From positions 62,001-126,000 of the forward strand of contig CAVTOR010000023.1 of NCBI GenBank assembly GCA_963736235.1: a stretch of 64,000 bases of DNA, given 5' to 3'. The DNA is from CAVORB01 sp963736235 (GTDB lineage Bacteria > Pseudomonadota > Gammaproteobacteria > Chromatiales > Chromatiaceae). This document shows, in pieces, positions 46,501-56,133 of this stretch. The notes beneath the pieces are model-generated. The model had not been told where the DNA came from. It did no database searches and worked only from the letters and a program-made list of their open reading frames with translations. Every line of letters starts with the position of its first letter. The stretch's first letter is position 1. Both the position numbers and the translations under genes were made by a program.

Positions 46501-47046
46501 ATGCCGAGAGACGACCACAACCTCGTTTGGCTCGACCTGGAAATGACCGGTCTCGACCCGTCCAGGGACAGGATCATCGAGATCGCAACCCTGATCACGG
46601 ATAGTGACCTGAACGTGGTCGCGGAGGGGCCGGTGATCGCAATCGCGCAGCCTGAGAGGACATTGGCCGCCATGGACGACTGGAATCGGACCCACCACGG
46701 GCGGTCCGGCCTGCTCGAGCGGGTGCGGTCCAGCGATTACGACGAGGGGCGCGCCGAGAGGGAGACGCTTGCATTTCTCGAGCGACACCTGGGTGCCGGA
46801 AAGTCGCCCCTGTGCGGCAACAGCGTTTGTCAGGACCGGCGTTTTCTCGCGGGGACCATGCCCCGTCTCGAGGCCTTTTTTCACTACCGCAACCTTGACG
46901 TCAGCAGCCTCAAGATCCTGGCCCAGCGCTGGGCTCCGGATGTCGCCGAGTCTTTTCGCAAGAAATCGGAGCACCGGGCACTGGAGGATATCAAGGAGTC
47001 CATCGCGGAGCTCAGTCACTACCGCGAGCACCTGTTGCGGGTGTGA
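46501..47046 (+). CDS. orn: Oligoribonuclease
   Basis: DEDDh 3'-5' exonuclease that degrades two- to five-base RNAs, including pGpG from c-di-GMP turnover. 181 residues, the E. coli length, with Asp12 and Glu14 in LDLEMTGLD, and the C-terminal HRALEDIKESIAEL holding the catalytic His and Asp. ATG 46501 (MPRDDHNLVWLDLEM) is preferred; ATG 46480 would add seven residues. Divergent from the cytochrome gene. Confidence 0.96.
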   Translation: MPRDDHNLVWLDLEMTGLDPSRDRIIEIATLITDSDLNVVAEGPVIAIAQPERTLAAMDDWNRTHHGRSGLLERVRSSDYDEGRAERETLAFLERHLGAGKSPLCGNSVCQDRRFLAGTMPRLEAFFHYRNLDVSSLKILAQRWAPDVAESFRKKSEHRALEDIKESIAELSHYREHLLRV

Positions 47047-47147
47047 ATCGGGCTTCTGATCGCCAGTCGATGTGCGATTCGGGCACAAGATCAAACCAAT
47101 CAACGCTGCCGCGTGATCTCATAATAGAGTTGAAGAAAAATTCGTAA

Positions 47148-48317
47148 CTAGCTTTTTAAATTAGATAAATCTCGTTCCTTTCCCGGAGCTCCCCTCAACC
47201 CTCTCCCCGCGTCGATGATTAGGTCCTCATTGGCTCCGCTCGATTGACGGGCGAGCGCCCAGCCCACGTGCTCCCGAACCAGCTCGCTCGGGTGGTCCGC
47301 ACGGCCCAGAAGCGCTTGCCGTGCGGCAGGCGAGGGCGGGGCATTGCCCAGGCCAACGGCCAGGTTGCGCAGCCAACGGGCGTGACCGATGCGCCGGATG
47401 GCCGACCCTTCGGCGCGCTTTAGAAACTCGTGCTCGTCCCAGGCGAAGAGGGAGGTCAGGGCTGCAGCATCAAGTCCCTCCCTCGGCAAGAAATCGGGCT
47501 CCGCGCTCATTTGGGCGAAGCGGTTCCAAGGGCAAACGAGCTGGCAGTCGTCGCAGCCGTAGATCCGGTTGCCGATCCGGGGACGCAGGGGTTCCGGGAT
47601 CGACCCCTTCAGCTCAATGGTTAGGTAGGAGATGCACAGGCGGGCATCAAGCTCATAGGGGGCGACGATGGCCCCAGTGGGACAGGCATCCATGCAGGCA
47701 CGGCATCGTCCGCAATGGTCAACGGCCGGGGCGTCGGACGGTAAGGCGACGTCGGTGTAGATCTCGCCGAGGAAGAACCAGGATCCCGCTCGCGCGTTGA
47801 TCAGGTTCGTGTGCTTGCCGATCCAGCCGAGCCCCGCCTTCTGCGCCAAGGGCTTCTCCAGCACCGGGGCGGAATCGACGAACACCCGGTACCCGAATTC
47901 ACCGACCGCCTGCCGGATGCGCTCGGCGAGCCGTTTGAGCCGGCGTCTCAGCAGCTTGTGATAGTCGCGCCCGAGTGTATAACGCGAGACGAAGGCCGCG
48001 CCGGGGTCTTGCAGAACGGCCTGGAAACGCTCGTGGGGGTGGGGCAGATAGTCCAGCCGCACCGAGATCACGCTGCGCGTGCCGGGGACCAGCTCGGCGG
48101 GGCGGCTGCGCTTTGTCCCATGATGGACCATGTAACCCATTTCTCCGTGTCGCCCGCGCGCCAGCCAGTCATCGAGGCGTTGCTCGTCGGCGGTCAAATC
48201 CGTGTCGGCGATTCCTACCTGCTGGAAACCTAGCTCGCGACCCCAACGCTTGATGTGCTCCGCCAGGAGCGCCGGGTGGACACCGGACGGATGAGTAAAG
48301 GAAGAAGCGCGAACCAT
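47148..48317 (-). CDS. queG: Epoxyqueuosine reductase
   Basis: Cobalamin and iron-sulfur enzyme that reduces epoxyqueuosine to queuosine in tRNA. 389 residues with two [4Fe-4S] motifs, HCGRCRACMDACPTGAI and CDDCQLVCPWN, and a C-terminal HEAT-like region. The catalytic Asp region DSAPVLEKPLAQKAG is present. ATG 48315-48317 is chosen since the extension to 48443 is not conserved and overlaps the divergent gene. Stop lies in an AT-rich patch (47110-47170) facing orn. Confidence 0.95.
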   Translation of the reverse strand: MVRASSFTHPSGVHPALLAEHIKRWGRELGFQQVGIADTDLTADEQRLDDWLARGRHGEMGYMVHHGTKRSRPAELVPGTRSVISVRLDYLPHPHERFQAVLQDPGAAFVSRYTLGRDYHKLLRRRLKRLAERIRQAVGEFGYRVFVDSAPVLEKPLAQKAGLGWIGKHTNLINARAGSWFFLGEIYTDVALPSDAPAVDHCGRCRACMDACPTGAIVAPYELDARLCISYLTIELKGSIPEPLRPRIGNRIYGCDDCQLVCPWNRFAQMSAEPDFLPREGLDAAALTSLFAWDEHEFLKRAEGSAIRRIGHARWLRNLAVGLGNAPPSPAARQALLGRADHPSELVREHVGWALARQSSGANEDLIIDAGRGLRGAPGKERDLSNLKS

Positions 48318-48496
48318 GGCGGAGTCGAAGTGCCTCGTTCCTGCCGGACGCTGGTATGCTTTGCGATGTGAAGCGATGCGCCGCCCGAGGGGCTCGACGT
48401 CTCCAGCAGATCGCCGCATCCTAACCTTAACCGACCTTGGCATTTACGCCCAACTTGGACATGCCGTTCGAGCGGAGGTGCCGTTTGGCCCGTTTG

Positions 48497-49990
48497 ATGC
48501 CCCACACAGACCGTCTCCCCCACGCCCTGTATCGCGCCGAGCAGGTGCGCGAGCTCGACCGTTGCGCCATCGAGGATCACGGCATCAGGGCAGCGGAGTT
48601 GATGGAAAGGGCGGGGCTCGCGGCCTATCGGGTACTGCGGGAACGCTGGCCCGAGACCGATGGCCTGACCGTCCTATGCGGGGTCGGCAACAATGGCGGC
48701 GACGGCTATGTGATTGCCCGTCTGGCGCTGCAAGAGGGGCTTTCCACTCGAGTGTTGCAGCTCGGTGAACCGGCGCGTCTCCGCGGCGATGCTCTGGCCA
48801 AGGCCGAGGCCTATCGCGCGGCAGGTGGCGCCGTGGAAACCTACCGGGAACTTCCGCCGCACTCCGGCGTGATCGTGGATGCCTTGCTCGGAACTGGCCT
48901 GGAACGAGAGGTTGGCGGTGAGTGGGCGCGGGCCATCGGAACGATCAACACCCATTCGGCCCCGGTATTGTCGGTGGACATCCCGTCCGGTCTGCAGGCG
49001 GACACGGGCCGCGTTCTCGGCGCCGCGGTGCATGCCGATGTCACCGTCAGCTTCATCGGACTCAAGCAGGGGATGTTCACCGGCGAGGGTCCGGACTGTT
49101 GCGGCGAGGTGCATTTCGACGCCCTGCAAGTCCCGGCAATGGTCTATTCCGGCCAGATCCTATCGGCCCGCCGGCTCGACTGGGAACGAGAGAGCCGCGT
49201 CCTCCGGTCTCGGCGGCGGACCGCCCACAAGGGGGACTTCGGGCACGTCCTGGTGGTCGGCGGCGCGCCCGGTCTCGCGGGCGCAGCGCGCATGACAGGG
49301 GAAGGGGCGCTGCGCGGTGGCGCGGGTTTGGTCACCGTCGCCACCCACCCGGGGCACGCGCCCTTTCTCAACCTCACACGTCCGGAGCTCATGTGCACGG
49401 GCGTCGCCGGCCCGCGCGAGCTGGATCCCTTGCTTGCTCGGGCGACCGTCGTCGCGGTGGGGCCTGGGCTGGGACAGGACGCGTGGGGCAAGGCCTTGTT
49501 CCAGGAAATTCTGGAGGCGGGATTGCCCATGGTGGTCGACGCCGACGGTCTCAATCTGCTGGCCGCCGCACCCTGTCAACGCGAGCACTGGACGCTGACG
49601 CCCCATCCGGCGGAGGCGGCGAGGTTGCTTCGGTGCAAGACCGAGGATGTGCAGGCCGACAGGTTCGCGAGCGTCCGCCGGCTACAGGAGCGCTTCGGTT
49701 GCGTGGCTGTCCTCAAGGGTGCAGGTACCTTGATTCACGGCCCCTCACACCGGCCACCCGGAGTATGCGACGGGGGCAACCCCGGCATGGCGTCCGGCGG
49801 CACGGGAGACGTCCTGACCGGTATCATCGCCGCATTCTTGGCCCAAGGTCTGGACCCGGAAGACGCCGCCGGCGCCGGGGTCTGTCTGCACGCCGCGGCC
49901 GGTGACGCAGCGGCGGTCCGCGGCGAAAGGGGCATGCTGGCCGGGGATCTCATCGATCAGATCCGGCCGACCCTGGCTAACGTGCAATGA
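48497..49990 (+). CDS. nnr: Bifunctional NAD(P)H-hydrate epimerase/dehydratase
   Basis: Repairs damaged NAD(P)H. N-terminal YjeF epimerase domain (about 1-215; YRAEQVRELDRCAIEDHG, CGVGNNGGDG) and C-terminal ribokinase-like dehydratase domain (KGDFGHVLVVGG, VDADGLNLLA, LTPHPAEAARL, GNPGMASGGTGDVLTG). 497 residues from ATG 48497. Alternatives are TTG 48485, which has CGGAGG about six bases upstream, and ATG 48461. Its stop overlaps the tsaE start as ATGA, as in the queG-nnr-tsaE neighbourhood of E. coli. Confidence 0.95.
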   Translation: MPHTDRLPHALYRAEQVRELDRCAIEDHGIRAAELMERAGLAAYRVLRERWPETDGLTVLCGVGNNGGDGYVIARLALQEGLSTRVLQLGEPARLRGDALAKAEAYRAAGGAVETYRELPPHSGVIVDALLGTGLEREVGGEWARAIGTINTHSAPVLSVDIPSGLQADTGRVLGAAVHADVTVSFIGLKQGMFTGEGPDCCGEVHFDALQVPAMVYSGQILSARRLDWERESRVLRSRRRTAHKGDFGHVLVVGGAPGLAGAARMTGEGALRGGAGLVTVATHPGHAPFLNLTRPELMCTGVAGPRELDPLLARATVVAVGPGLGQDAWGKALFQEILEAGLPMVVDADGLNLLAAAPCQREHWTLTPHPAEAARLLRCKTEDVQADRFASVRRLQERFGCVAVLKGAGTLIHGPSHRPPGVCDGGNPGMASGGTGDVLTGIIAAFLAQGLDPEDAAGAGVCLHAAAGDAAAVRGERGMLAGDLIDQIRPTLANVQ

Positions 49991-50454
49991 CCCAGGTGCG
50001 GCTCCACCTCGTCGGGGAAGAGGCCCAGGACGCGTTCGGACGTCGTCTGGCGGGCGTCCTCACGGCGCCTTGCGTGATTTATCTCGAGGGCGATCTCGGC
50101 ACGGGCAAGACGACCCTGGTGCGGGGCATTCTGCGCGGCCTGGGGCACACTGGCTCGGTCAGAAGCCCGACCTATACCCTGATCGAGCCCTACGACATCG
50201 CCGACATGCGGCTCTACCACTTGGATCTATACCGGCTCGGCGACCCGGAAGAGCTCGAGTATCTGGGAATGCGGGATCTGCTCGAGGCGAGCAGCGTGCT
50301 GCTGGTGGAATGGCCGGAACGTGGAGCAGGCGCGCTGCCGCCGCCTGACCTGGTCATCCGCATCGCCCACGCGGCCTTGGCCCGGGACCTGGTTCTCGAC
50401 TCCCGTGGGGTAGTCGGAGACTGCCTGGTGGCAGCGCTTTCCGGAACCTCGTGA
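49987..50454 (+). CDS. tsaE: tRNA threonylcarbamoyladenosine biosynthesis ATPase TsaE
   Basis: ATPase partner of TsaB-TsaD in making t6A37 in tRNA. 155 residues with Walker A GDLGTGKTT (35-43), the SPTYTLIEPY motif and VEWPERG. It overlaps nnr by four bases. In E. coli amiB follows; here ppk2 follows after 109 bases. Confidence 0.96.
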   Translation: MTQVRLHLVGEEAQDAFGRRLAGVLTAPCVIYLEGDLGTGKTTLVRGILRGLGHTGSVRSPTYTLIEPYDIADMRLYHLDLYRLGDPEELEYLGMRDLLEASSVLLVEWPERGAGALPPPDLVIRIAHAALARDLVLDSRGVVGDCLVAALSGTS

Positions 50455-50563
50455 TTACGGCGTTTGCGTTCCTCGACGACGTGTAAGACAAGTCGTCTAA
50501 GCGAATGACACGGCGTGGTAACATAGCTCAGCTTAGCCGGACAATTGGTGCTTGGGGGGGAAC

Positions 50564-51478
50564 ATGGCGAATCAGACAACGAAACCTACAACGACGGACG
50601 TCGTTGAAGAACATGCCTCGGTCTCGGACTTGCTCGCCGAGCGCGCGGAACTGCGCCATGAATTGGCGAGGTTCAAGACCGAGAATCGCAAGGCCGTGGT
50701 GCGACGACGGCAGGAGAAAAGCCTGAAGCCCTTTCAGGCCGAGTTGATCCGACTACAGAAGTATCTGGAAGAGACCCAGACCCGCATGATCATTCTGTTC
50801 GAGGGACGGGATGCGGCAGGCAAGGGCGGCACCATCCGCCGGGTCACCCGATACATGAACGAGAAGCACTACCAGGTCGTAGCACTCGGCAAGCCTACCG
50901 AGCAGCAGCGCACCCAGTGGTTCTTCCAGAAGTACGTACAACAGTTTCCTACCGGCGGCGAAATGGTCCTATTCGACCGCAGCTGGTACAACCGCGCCAT
51001 CGTGGAGCCGATCTTCGGCTTTTGCACCGACGAGGAATACAAAAATTTCATGTACGGCGTCGTCGGCTTCGAGAAGGACCTCGTGCGCCAGGGCACCGTC
51101 CTCGTGAAACTCTACTTCAGCGTCACAAAGGATGAGCAGGCACGCCGATTCGAGCGCCGCAAGACCGACCCGCTGCGCCAGTGGAAGCTTTCCGAAATCG
51201 ACGTGCAGGCCCAAGATCGGTGGGATGAATTCACGCGCCAGAAGTACGAGATGCTCAAGCGCACGCACACGTCCCATGCCCCCTGGACCGTGATCCGCTC
51301 CAATAACAAGTACCGGGCACGCCTCAACGCGATCAAGGTGATTTTGAACGCGGTTCCCTACGAGCGCCTGGATCGCGACCTGAACTTCGTTCCGGATCCG
51401 GAGATCGTCATTTCCGGCGCCCGGGAGTTGGAGATCATGGAGGCCCAGATCCTGCGCGAAGGCAGGTTCACGGGCTAG
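50564..51478 (+). CDS. ppk2: Polyphosphate kinase 2
   Basis: P-loop kinase that phosphorylates nucleotides using polyphosphate, or the reverse. 304 residues, single-domain: an N-terminal helical region rich in Glu and Arg, Walker A GRDAAGKGG (81-89), Walker B and lid segments FDRSWYNRA and ERRKTDPLRQWKLS. The single PPK2 domain with this length fits class I; nucleotide preference is not certain. ATG 50564 follows a G-rich tract. Glycogen genes start 101 bases downstream. Confidence 0.93.
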   Translation: MANQTTKPTTTDVVEEHASVSDLLAERAELRHELARFKTENRKAVVRRRQEKSLKPFQAELIRLQKYLEETQTRMIILFEGRDAAGKGGTIRRVTRYMNEKHYQVVALGKPTEQQRTQWFFQKYVQQFPTGGEMVLFDRSWYNRAIVEPIFGFCTDEEYKNFMYGVVGFEKDLVRQGTVLVKLYFSVTKDEQARRFERRKTDPLRQWKLSEIDVQAQDRWDEFTRQKYEMLKRTHTSHAPWTVIRSNNKYRARLNAIKVILNAVPYERLDRDLNFVPDPEIVISGARELEIMEAQILREGRFTG

Positions 51479-51579
51479 AAAGTCGGGCGGGCCGATTCCG
51501 TCCCCGTACGTTTCGCGTCCGGCCCGAGTGCGGATCCCGGGGACCCTTGGATGCCCCTGATGAAGGCCGATAGCCCGAC

Positions 51580-53670
51580 ATGAACCGCATTCCCGGACCC
51601 TATGCGATCCGTCCCGGCCGCCGCCACCCCTCAGGAGCGACGGTCGAGGACGAGGGCGTCAATTTCTCGGTGTACAGTCGCCACGCATCGGGTGCCGAGC
51701 TCCTGCTGTACGAGCATGCCGAAAGCCCGGAGCCGTTCCAGGTCATCCGTCTGGAACCCGATCTCAACCATACCTTCTTCTCCTGGCATGTCCTGGTGGT
51801 GGATTTGCCGCCGGGGACACACTACACATGGCGCATGGAGGGTCCATACGAGCCCAAGGAAAACGGCTGGCGCTTCGATCAGCGCATCGAGCTGGTCGAT
51901 CCCTGGGCACGCGCCGCAAACACCTGTCATTGGGCTCGGTGGGAGCGGCAGCGGGAGGGGATCCGACCCCACGACTCGCCACGTGCGGTAGTGCTCGCCG
52001 ACGATTACGACTGGGAAGGCGACACCCCTCTGCATGTCCCGCCAGAGGAGATGATCATCTACGAGCTGCACGTGGGCGGCTTCACCCGGCATGACTCCTC
52101 GGGAGTGCGCTTCCCAGGCACCTTCGCGGGACTGGTCGAGAAGATCCCCTACCTGCAAGCGCTCGGTATCACGCACGTGGAGCTGATGCCGGTCATGGCC
52201 TTCGACGAGCAGGATGTGCCGGAGCAGGTCTGGGACCTCGGTCTAGTCAACTTCTGGGGCTACAGCACCCACAGCTTCTTTTCCCCTCATCCCGGCTATT
52301 GCGTGGCGCCGCGAGAAGGGAACCACCGCACCGAGTTCCGGGACATGGTCAAGGCCCTGCATCGGGCTGGCATCGGCGTCATCCTGGACGTCGTGTTCAA
52401 CCATACGGCGGAAGGAGCGGCGGGCGGCCCCGTCCTCAATCTCAAGGGGTTTGGGAACGAAACCTTCTACCTGCTCGATCATCTAGACAAGGGCATTTAT
52501 CTCGACTTCACGGGGTGCGGCAACACCGTCAACGCCAATCACCCGTTCGTCGCAAGGTTTATCCTGGAGTGCCTGGAGTACTGGGTGCGGGAGATGCACG
52601 TAGACGGCTTCCGCTTCGATCTTGCAAGCGCCCTCGCGCGAGACGAGAACGGCCAGCCGATGCACAACCCGCCGCTGTTGTGGGGAATCGAGCTCTCGGA
52701 TGTGCTTGCCCAGAGCGAGATCATCGCCGAGGCATGGGACGCGGCCGGTCTGTATCAGGTGGGGACCTTCCCCGGATACCGCTGGATGGAATGGAACGGG
52801 CGCTACCGCGACAGCATCCGCCGTTTCGTGCGCGGCGATCCCGGCATCGTGGGTGAGGTGGCGAGCCGCGTCTCCGGCAGCAGCGATCTCTATCAGGCGA
52901 ACCTCCGCCTCCCGATCAACAGCGTGAACTTCGTGACCTGTCACGACGGCTTCACGCTATGGGATCTGGTGAGCTACGAGCAGAAGCACAACGAGGCCAA
53001 CGGGGAGGGAAACCGCGACGGCTGCAGCCACAACCTGAGTTGGAACGGCGGTGTCGAGGGCGCGACCAAGGATGCGGACATCCTCGCCCTGCGCCGGTGT
53101 CAGGCCAAGAACTTCCTGGGATTGCTGTTCCTAAGCCAGGGCGTACCCATGCTGTTGGCGGGAGACGAGGTGTTGCGCAGCCAGGGAGGGAATAACAACA
53201 CCTGGTGTCAGAACAACCCGACCGGCTGGTTCGACTGGCATCTGACGGCGGAAAACGCCGACATGCTGCGTTTCGTCGCCGAAATGATCGATCTGCGCAA
53301 GCGCCATCCCAGTCTGCAACGAAGACGTTTCCTGACGGGTCTACCCAAGAACGGGAAGGGGCGCGCGGACATCGTGTGGCACGGCTTGAAGATCGATGAG
53401 CCGGGTTGGGACGATCCGCGTTGCCGTACGCTGGCCTTCACCCTGGCCGCGGCGGAGCAGGGGGAGGAGGATCTCCACGTCATATTCAACATGAGTGATG
53501 ATTCCCAAATCTTTGCGCTGTCTGAATGTACCGACAGATCCTGGCATCTGGCCGTCGATACGGCCAGGCCGAGCCCGGAAGACGTTTTCCCGCCCCAAGA
53601 GCAGACCATCGTCGACGGCTGCAGCTATCGTGCAGAGGCGCGCAGCCTGGTGGTGCTGGAACGGCGCTGA
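51580..53670 (+). CDS. glgX: Glycogen debranching enzyme GlgX
   Basis: GH13 isoamylase-type enzyme that cuts alpha-1,6 branch points. 696 residues: N-terminal CBM48-like domain (1-140), catalytic barrel with DVVFNHTAEG, nucleophile Asp347 in GFRFDLAS, acid Glu384 in IIAEAWDA and the third Asp in VTCHDGFTL, then a beta C-terminal domain. First gene of the glycogen cluster; its stop overlaps the next start (TGATG). Confidence 0.96.
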   Translation: MNRIPGPYAIRPGRRHPSGATVEDEGVNFSVYSRHASGAELLLYEHAESPEPFQVIRLEPDLNHTFFSWHVLVVDLPPGTHYTWRMEGPYEPKENGWRFDQRIELVDPWARAANTCHWARWERQREGIRPHDSPRAVVLADDYDWEGDTPLHVPPEEMIIYELHVGGFTRHDSSGVRFPGTFAGLVEKIPYLQALGITHVELMPVMAFDEQDVPEQVWDLGLVNFWGYSTHSFFSPHPGYCVAPREGNHRTEFRDMVKALHRAGIGVILDVVFNHTAEGAAGGPVLNLKGFGNETFYLLDHLDKGIYLDFTGCGNTVNANHPFVARFILECLEYWVREMHVDGFRFDLASALARDENGQPMHNPPLLWGIELSDVLAQSEIIAEAWDAAGLYQVGTFPGYRWMEWNGRYRDSIRRFVRGDPGIVGEVASRVSGSSDLYQANLRLPINSVNFVTCHDGFTLWDLVSYEQKHNEANGEGNRDGCSHNLSWNGGVEGATKDADILALRRCQAKNFLGLLFLSQGVPMLLAGDEVLRSQGGNNNTWCQNNPTGWFDWHLTAENADMLRFVAEMIDLRKRHPSLQRRRFLTGLPKNGKGRADIVWHGLKIDEPGWDDPRCRTLAFTLAAAEQGEEDLHVIFNMSDDSQIFALSECTDRSWHLAVDTARPSPEDVFPPQEQTIVDGCSYRAEARSLVVLERR

Positions 53671-54917
53671 TGTCGAAAAACGGCCTGCCGGGCGCAACCA
53701 ACCTATACCACGCCCTGGGGCTGCATATGCATCAGCCCCCCGGCAACCTGAAACTGCTGATCGACACCAACCCCTGGGAAGCGGAGCAGGTCATTCGATG
53801 CTACGAGCGGGCCGTCCGTTACGCGCTGGCCTATCAGGATGTCGCCCATCTGCACGTGGGGTTCTCGGGTACCCTGCTCGAGCAGATGTTGGATCCCGTG
53901 ATCGTCGATGCCTACCGGCACATCCTGGATATCCCGCAGATGCTCGCGCATTACCGGGAAGCGGCGAATGTGGAGCTCATCGGCATGGGCTTCTACCACC
54001 CCATATTCCCCCTGATACCGAAGGCGGACTGGCGGGAGCAGCTCAATCGCGGGCGCGCCGTGATCGAGCAGGCCTTCGGTCGCGCCCCGCGCGGCTTCTG
54101 GCCCCCGGAGATGGCCTTCACCATGGAGATGATCCCCCATCTGGTGGAGGCAGGCTACGAGTACGTGGTCGTCGACGGGAGACACGTGCGCCCGGAGGAC
54201 GGCCTGAGTGACATCTATCGTCCCTACCTCGCCAGCCATGAGGGAGTGTGCATCACGGTCGTTCCGCGGGACCGCTCGATCTCCAACGGCCAGGAGAGCG
54301 GCCTTGATCCGGTCTGGCTCGCCTCAGAATGCCAGGACCATACCGCCAAGTCGCCGCGCCCGGAGGACCCGCGCCTGGTGACGACCTGGTCGGATGGCGA
54401 GAACGGCGGCTGGTTCCGCCAGACCCACGAGGAGTCGGGCTTCTTCGGTCACTTCTTCGCCCCTTACATGCGGCAGGTACGAGCGGGAGAGAGCCGCGTG
54501 ATCCCGACCGCCCTTTCGCGCTATCTGCGGGCGCATGTGCCCACGGCACGTGCCCAGGTACAAACGGGCGCTTGGAACGTGGGCACCACCTCGGGTGAGG
54601 ATCTCAGTCAATGGGCGGGGTCGGAGAGCCAGCGCAAGGCCGTCGGTGTCGTCCGCGACCTGAGCCGGCGCTATTGGGATCTGCGGCGCCGGGAGCTGAG
54701 GCTCAACAGGACGGCCGGAGAGGCGCTGGCGCATGCCCGTAATCTGATCCTGGAGGCAGAAACCAGCTGCTTCCTGTTCTGGGGCGATGAGTGGATTCCC
54801 CGGCTCTACGAGCGTGCCGTTTCAGCACAACGCGAGCTCGATGCGGCGGAGCAAGAGCTCGGCACGACCAGACGCCCCGTGGAACCTCGTGCCGGCGACC
54901 AGCCTCCAGGGCCTTGA
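53670..54917 (+). CDS. Glycoside hydrolase family 57 protein
   Basis: 415-residue GH57 enzyme acting on alpha-glucan. N-terminal HMHQPPGN segment, nucleophile Glu147 in GFWPPEMAF and acid Asp242 in WSDGENGGW are consistent with an active enzyme. Activity (amylase, glucanotransferase or other) cannot be read from sequence. The C-terminal 40 residues form a charged, helical tail. ATG 53670 overlaps the glgX stop by one base; the in-frame upstream extension lies inside glgX and is rejected. Confidence 0.9.
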   Translation: MSKNGLPGATNLYHALGLHMHQPPGNLKLLIDTNPWEAEQVIRCYERAVRYALAYQDVAHLHVGFSGTLLEQMLDPVIVDAYRHILDIPQMLAHYREAANVELIGMGFYHPIFPLIPKADWREQLNRGRAVIEQAFGRAPRGFWPPEMAFTMEMIPHLVEAGYEYVVVDGRHVRPEDGLSDIYRPYLASHEGVCITVVPRDRSISNGQESGLDPVWLASECQDHTAKSPRPEDPRLVTTWSDGENGGWFRQTHEESGFFGHFFAPYMRQVRAGESRVIPTALSRYLRAHVPTARAQVQTGAWNVGTTSGEDLSQWAGSESQRKAVGVVRDLSRRYWDLRRRELRLNRTAGEALAHARNLILEAETSCFLFWGDEWIPRLYERAVSAQRELDAAEQELGTTRRPVEPRAGDQPPGP

Positions 54918-54930
54918 CCGGCCGCCCCAG

Positions 54931-56133
54931 ATGCGGTCGCGGACAGTGAGCGTCGATTTGACAACAAGAACCGATTCAACCCAGAAAGGTCTGCCGGCGG
55001 GATCCGCGTCACGAACGGAAGAAGCCTCCGGCGCTAGGAGTTTGGACGCCCCCGGATCGGAAGCCGAGGAGCTCAGGGCAGTCGCCGAGGAGATCGCACG
55101 GACCTTTCCGTTCGTGCTTGAGCGTACCGCGCTGATGTTGTACGAGGTCGATCCCCATCACCTGCAGGCGCAATGGCAAATTGCACCAGACGAGCTGGCA
55201 AGGGGGCGGGGCGCCTTTCCAATCGACGGCGGTGATGTCGAGATTTGCCTGCGCCTGCTTCGGCTTACCACCGACGACAGGGCCCGGGAAGAGGCCAGGA
55301 TCAGACGCAAGGCCAGCGCATCGGGCGTGCAGGGCGAGGTGGTTTTCGGTATCGAAGGCGGGAGCGACTCCTTCCAGGCAGAGCTCGGCCTCGCATCCGC
55401 CGATGGGGGCTGGCTGCTCTTGGCACGCTCGGACCAAGTGCGCCCGCCGTCTCCCGCCACTGAAAGCGGGGCCGCCGAAGGGCACGGCGTGCGGGTATCG
55501 ACAGAGCCCGACCGGCACGGCATCGCCCGCCTGGAGGATGTTGGCGACCAACGGGCACCTGCCTCTGAGGGGGGCGGGACCGTGGTCGAGCCGGCGCTCG
55601 CGGCGGTCGGCGTGCCATTGCATCCCGTGTTTCCACTGCCTCGGGCTTTCCTCGATCCCGCGCCGCGGAGCTTTCCCGTCGAACCGCCCGGCATCGACCC
55701 AGAGCGCGACAAGACAGGGCTCTCCTCACGACGAGATGACACCCCACCCCTGAGCCTGCGGCAAGCCGCTCCGCCCATCGGGGCCGCCGCCGCGGGGGAC
55801 TGGGCAACCCTGGCGCCCCCGCTCCTGCCCTCCGGCCGGGGGATGCAACCGGACGGCTGGCCGTCGGCCATGACCTTCTATGACCCGCGAGGGGCCGTCT
55901 CCAGCCGAGAATTCTCTGCGCCGGCCGCCCTTCCCTCGGGGCTGAACCTGCAAGCAGAGCTTCTCGTGTGGGGGATCGCGGCACCCGGTAGCCTGATCAA
56001 GATCTTCGGCCTGGAGGTCCGGGCCGGGAAGGACGGGCGCTTCTCCCTGCGTCATCCGCTCGATGCCCCCTCATCCCTCGACATTGCGCTTGTCGGCTCC
56101 GTTCGGCGATCGCCTGGATCCGACAAGGGGTGA
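54931..56133 (+). CDS. DUF4912-domain protein of the glycogen cluster
   Basis: 400-residue protein without signal peptide. A DUF4912-like domain lies at about 60-180 (FVLERTALMLYEVDPHHLQA, a region around FQAELGLASADGGWLLLARS) and a second characteristic segment at the C-terminus (LNLQAELLVWGIAAPGS). Between them is a Pro/Ala/Arg-rich, presumably disordered linker of about 140 residues. Function unknown; family members often neighbour GH57 and glycogen genes. ATG 54931 is chosen because the frame start at 54787 lies within the GH57 gene. Its stop overlaps the next GTG start. Confidence 0.75.
   Translation: MRSRTVSVDLTTRTDSTQKGLPAGSASRTEEASGARSLDAPGSEAEELRAVAEEIARTFPFVLERTALMLYEVDPHHLQAQWQIAPDELARGRGAFPIDGGDVEICLRLLRLTTDDRAREEARIRRKASASGVQGEVVFGIEGGSDSFQAELGLASADGGWLLLARSDQVRPPSPATESGAAEGHGVRVSTEPDRHGIARLEDVGDQRAPASEGGGTVVEPALAAVGVPLHPVFPLPRAFLDPAPRSFPVEPPGIDPERDKTGLSSRRDDTPPLSLRQAAPPIGAAAAGDWATLAPPLLPSGRGMQPDGWPSAMTFYDPRGAVSSREFSAPAALPSGLNLQAELLVWGIAAPGSLIKIFGLEVRAGKDGRFSLRHPLDAPSSLDIALVGSVRRSPGSDKG

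Noticed and set aside
47110..47170. AT-rich patch between orn and queG as a terminator
   Set aside because: It has a T run but no GC-rich stem before it on either strand.
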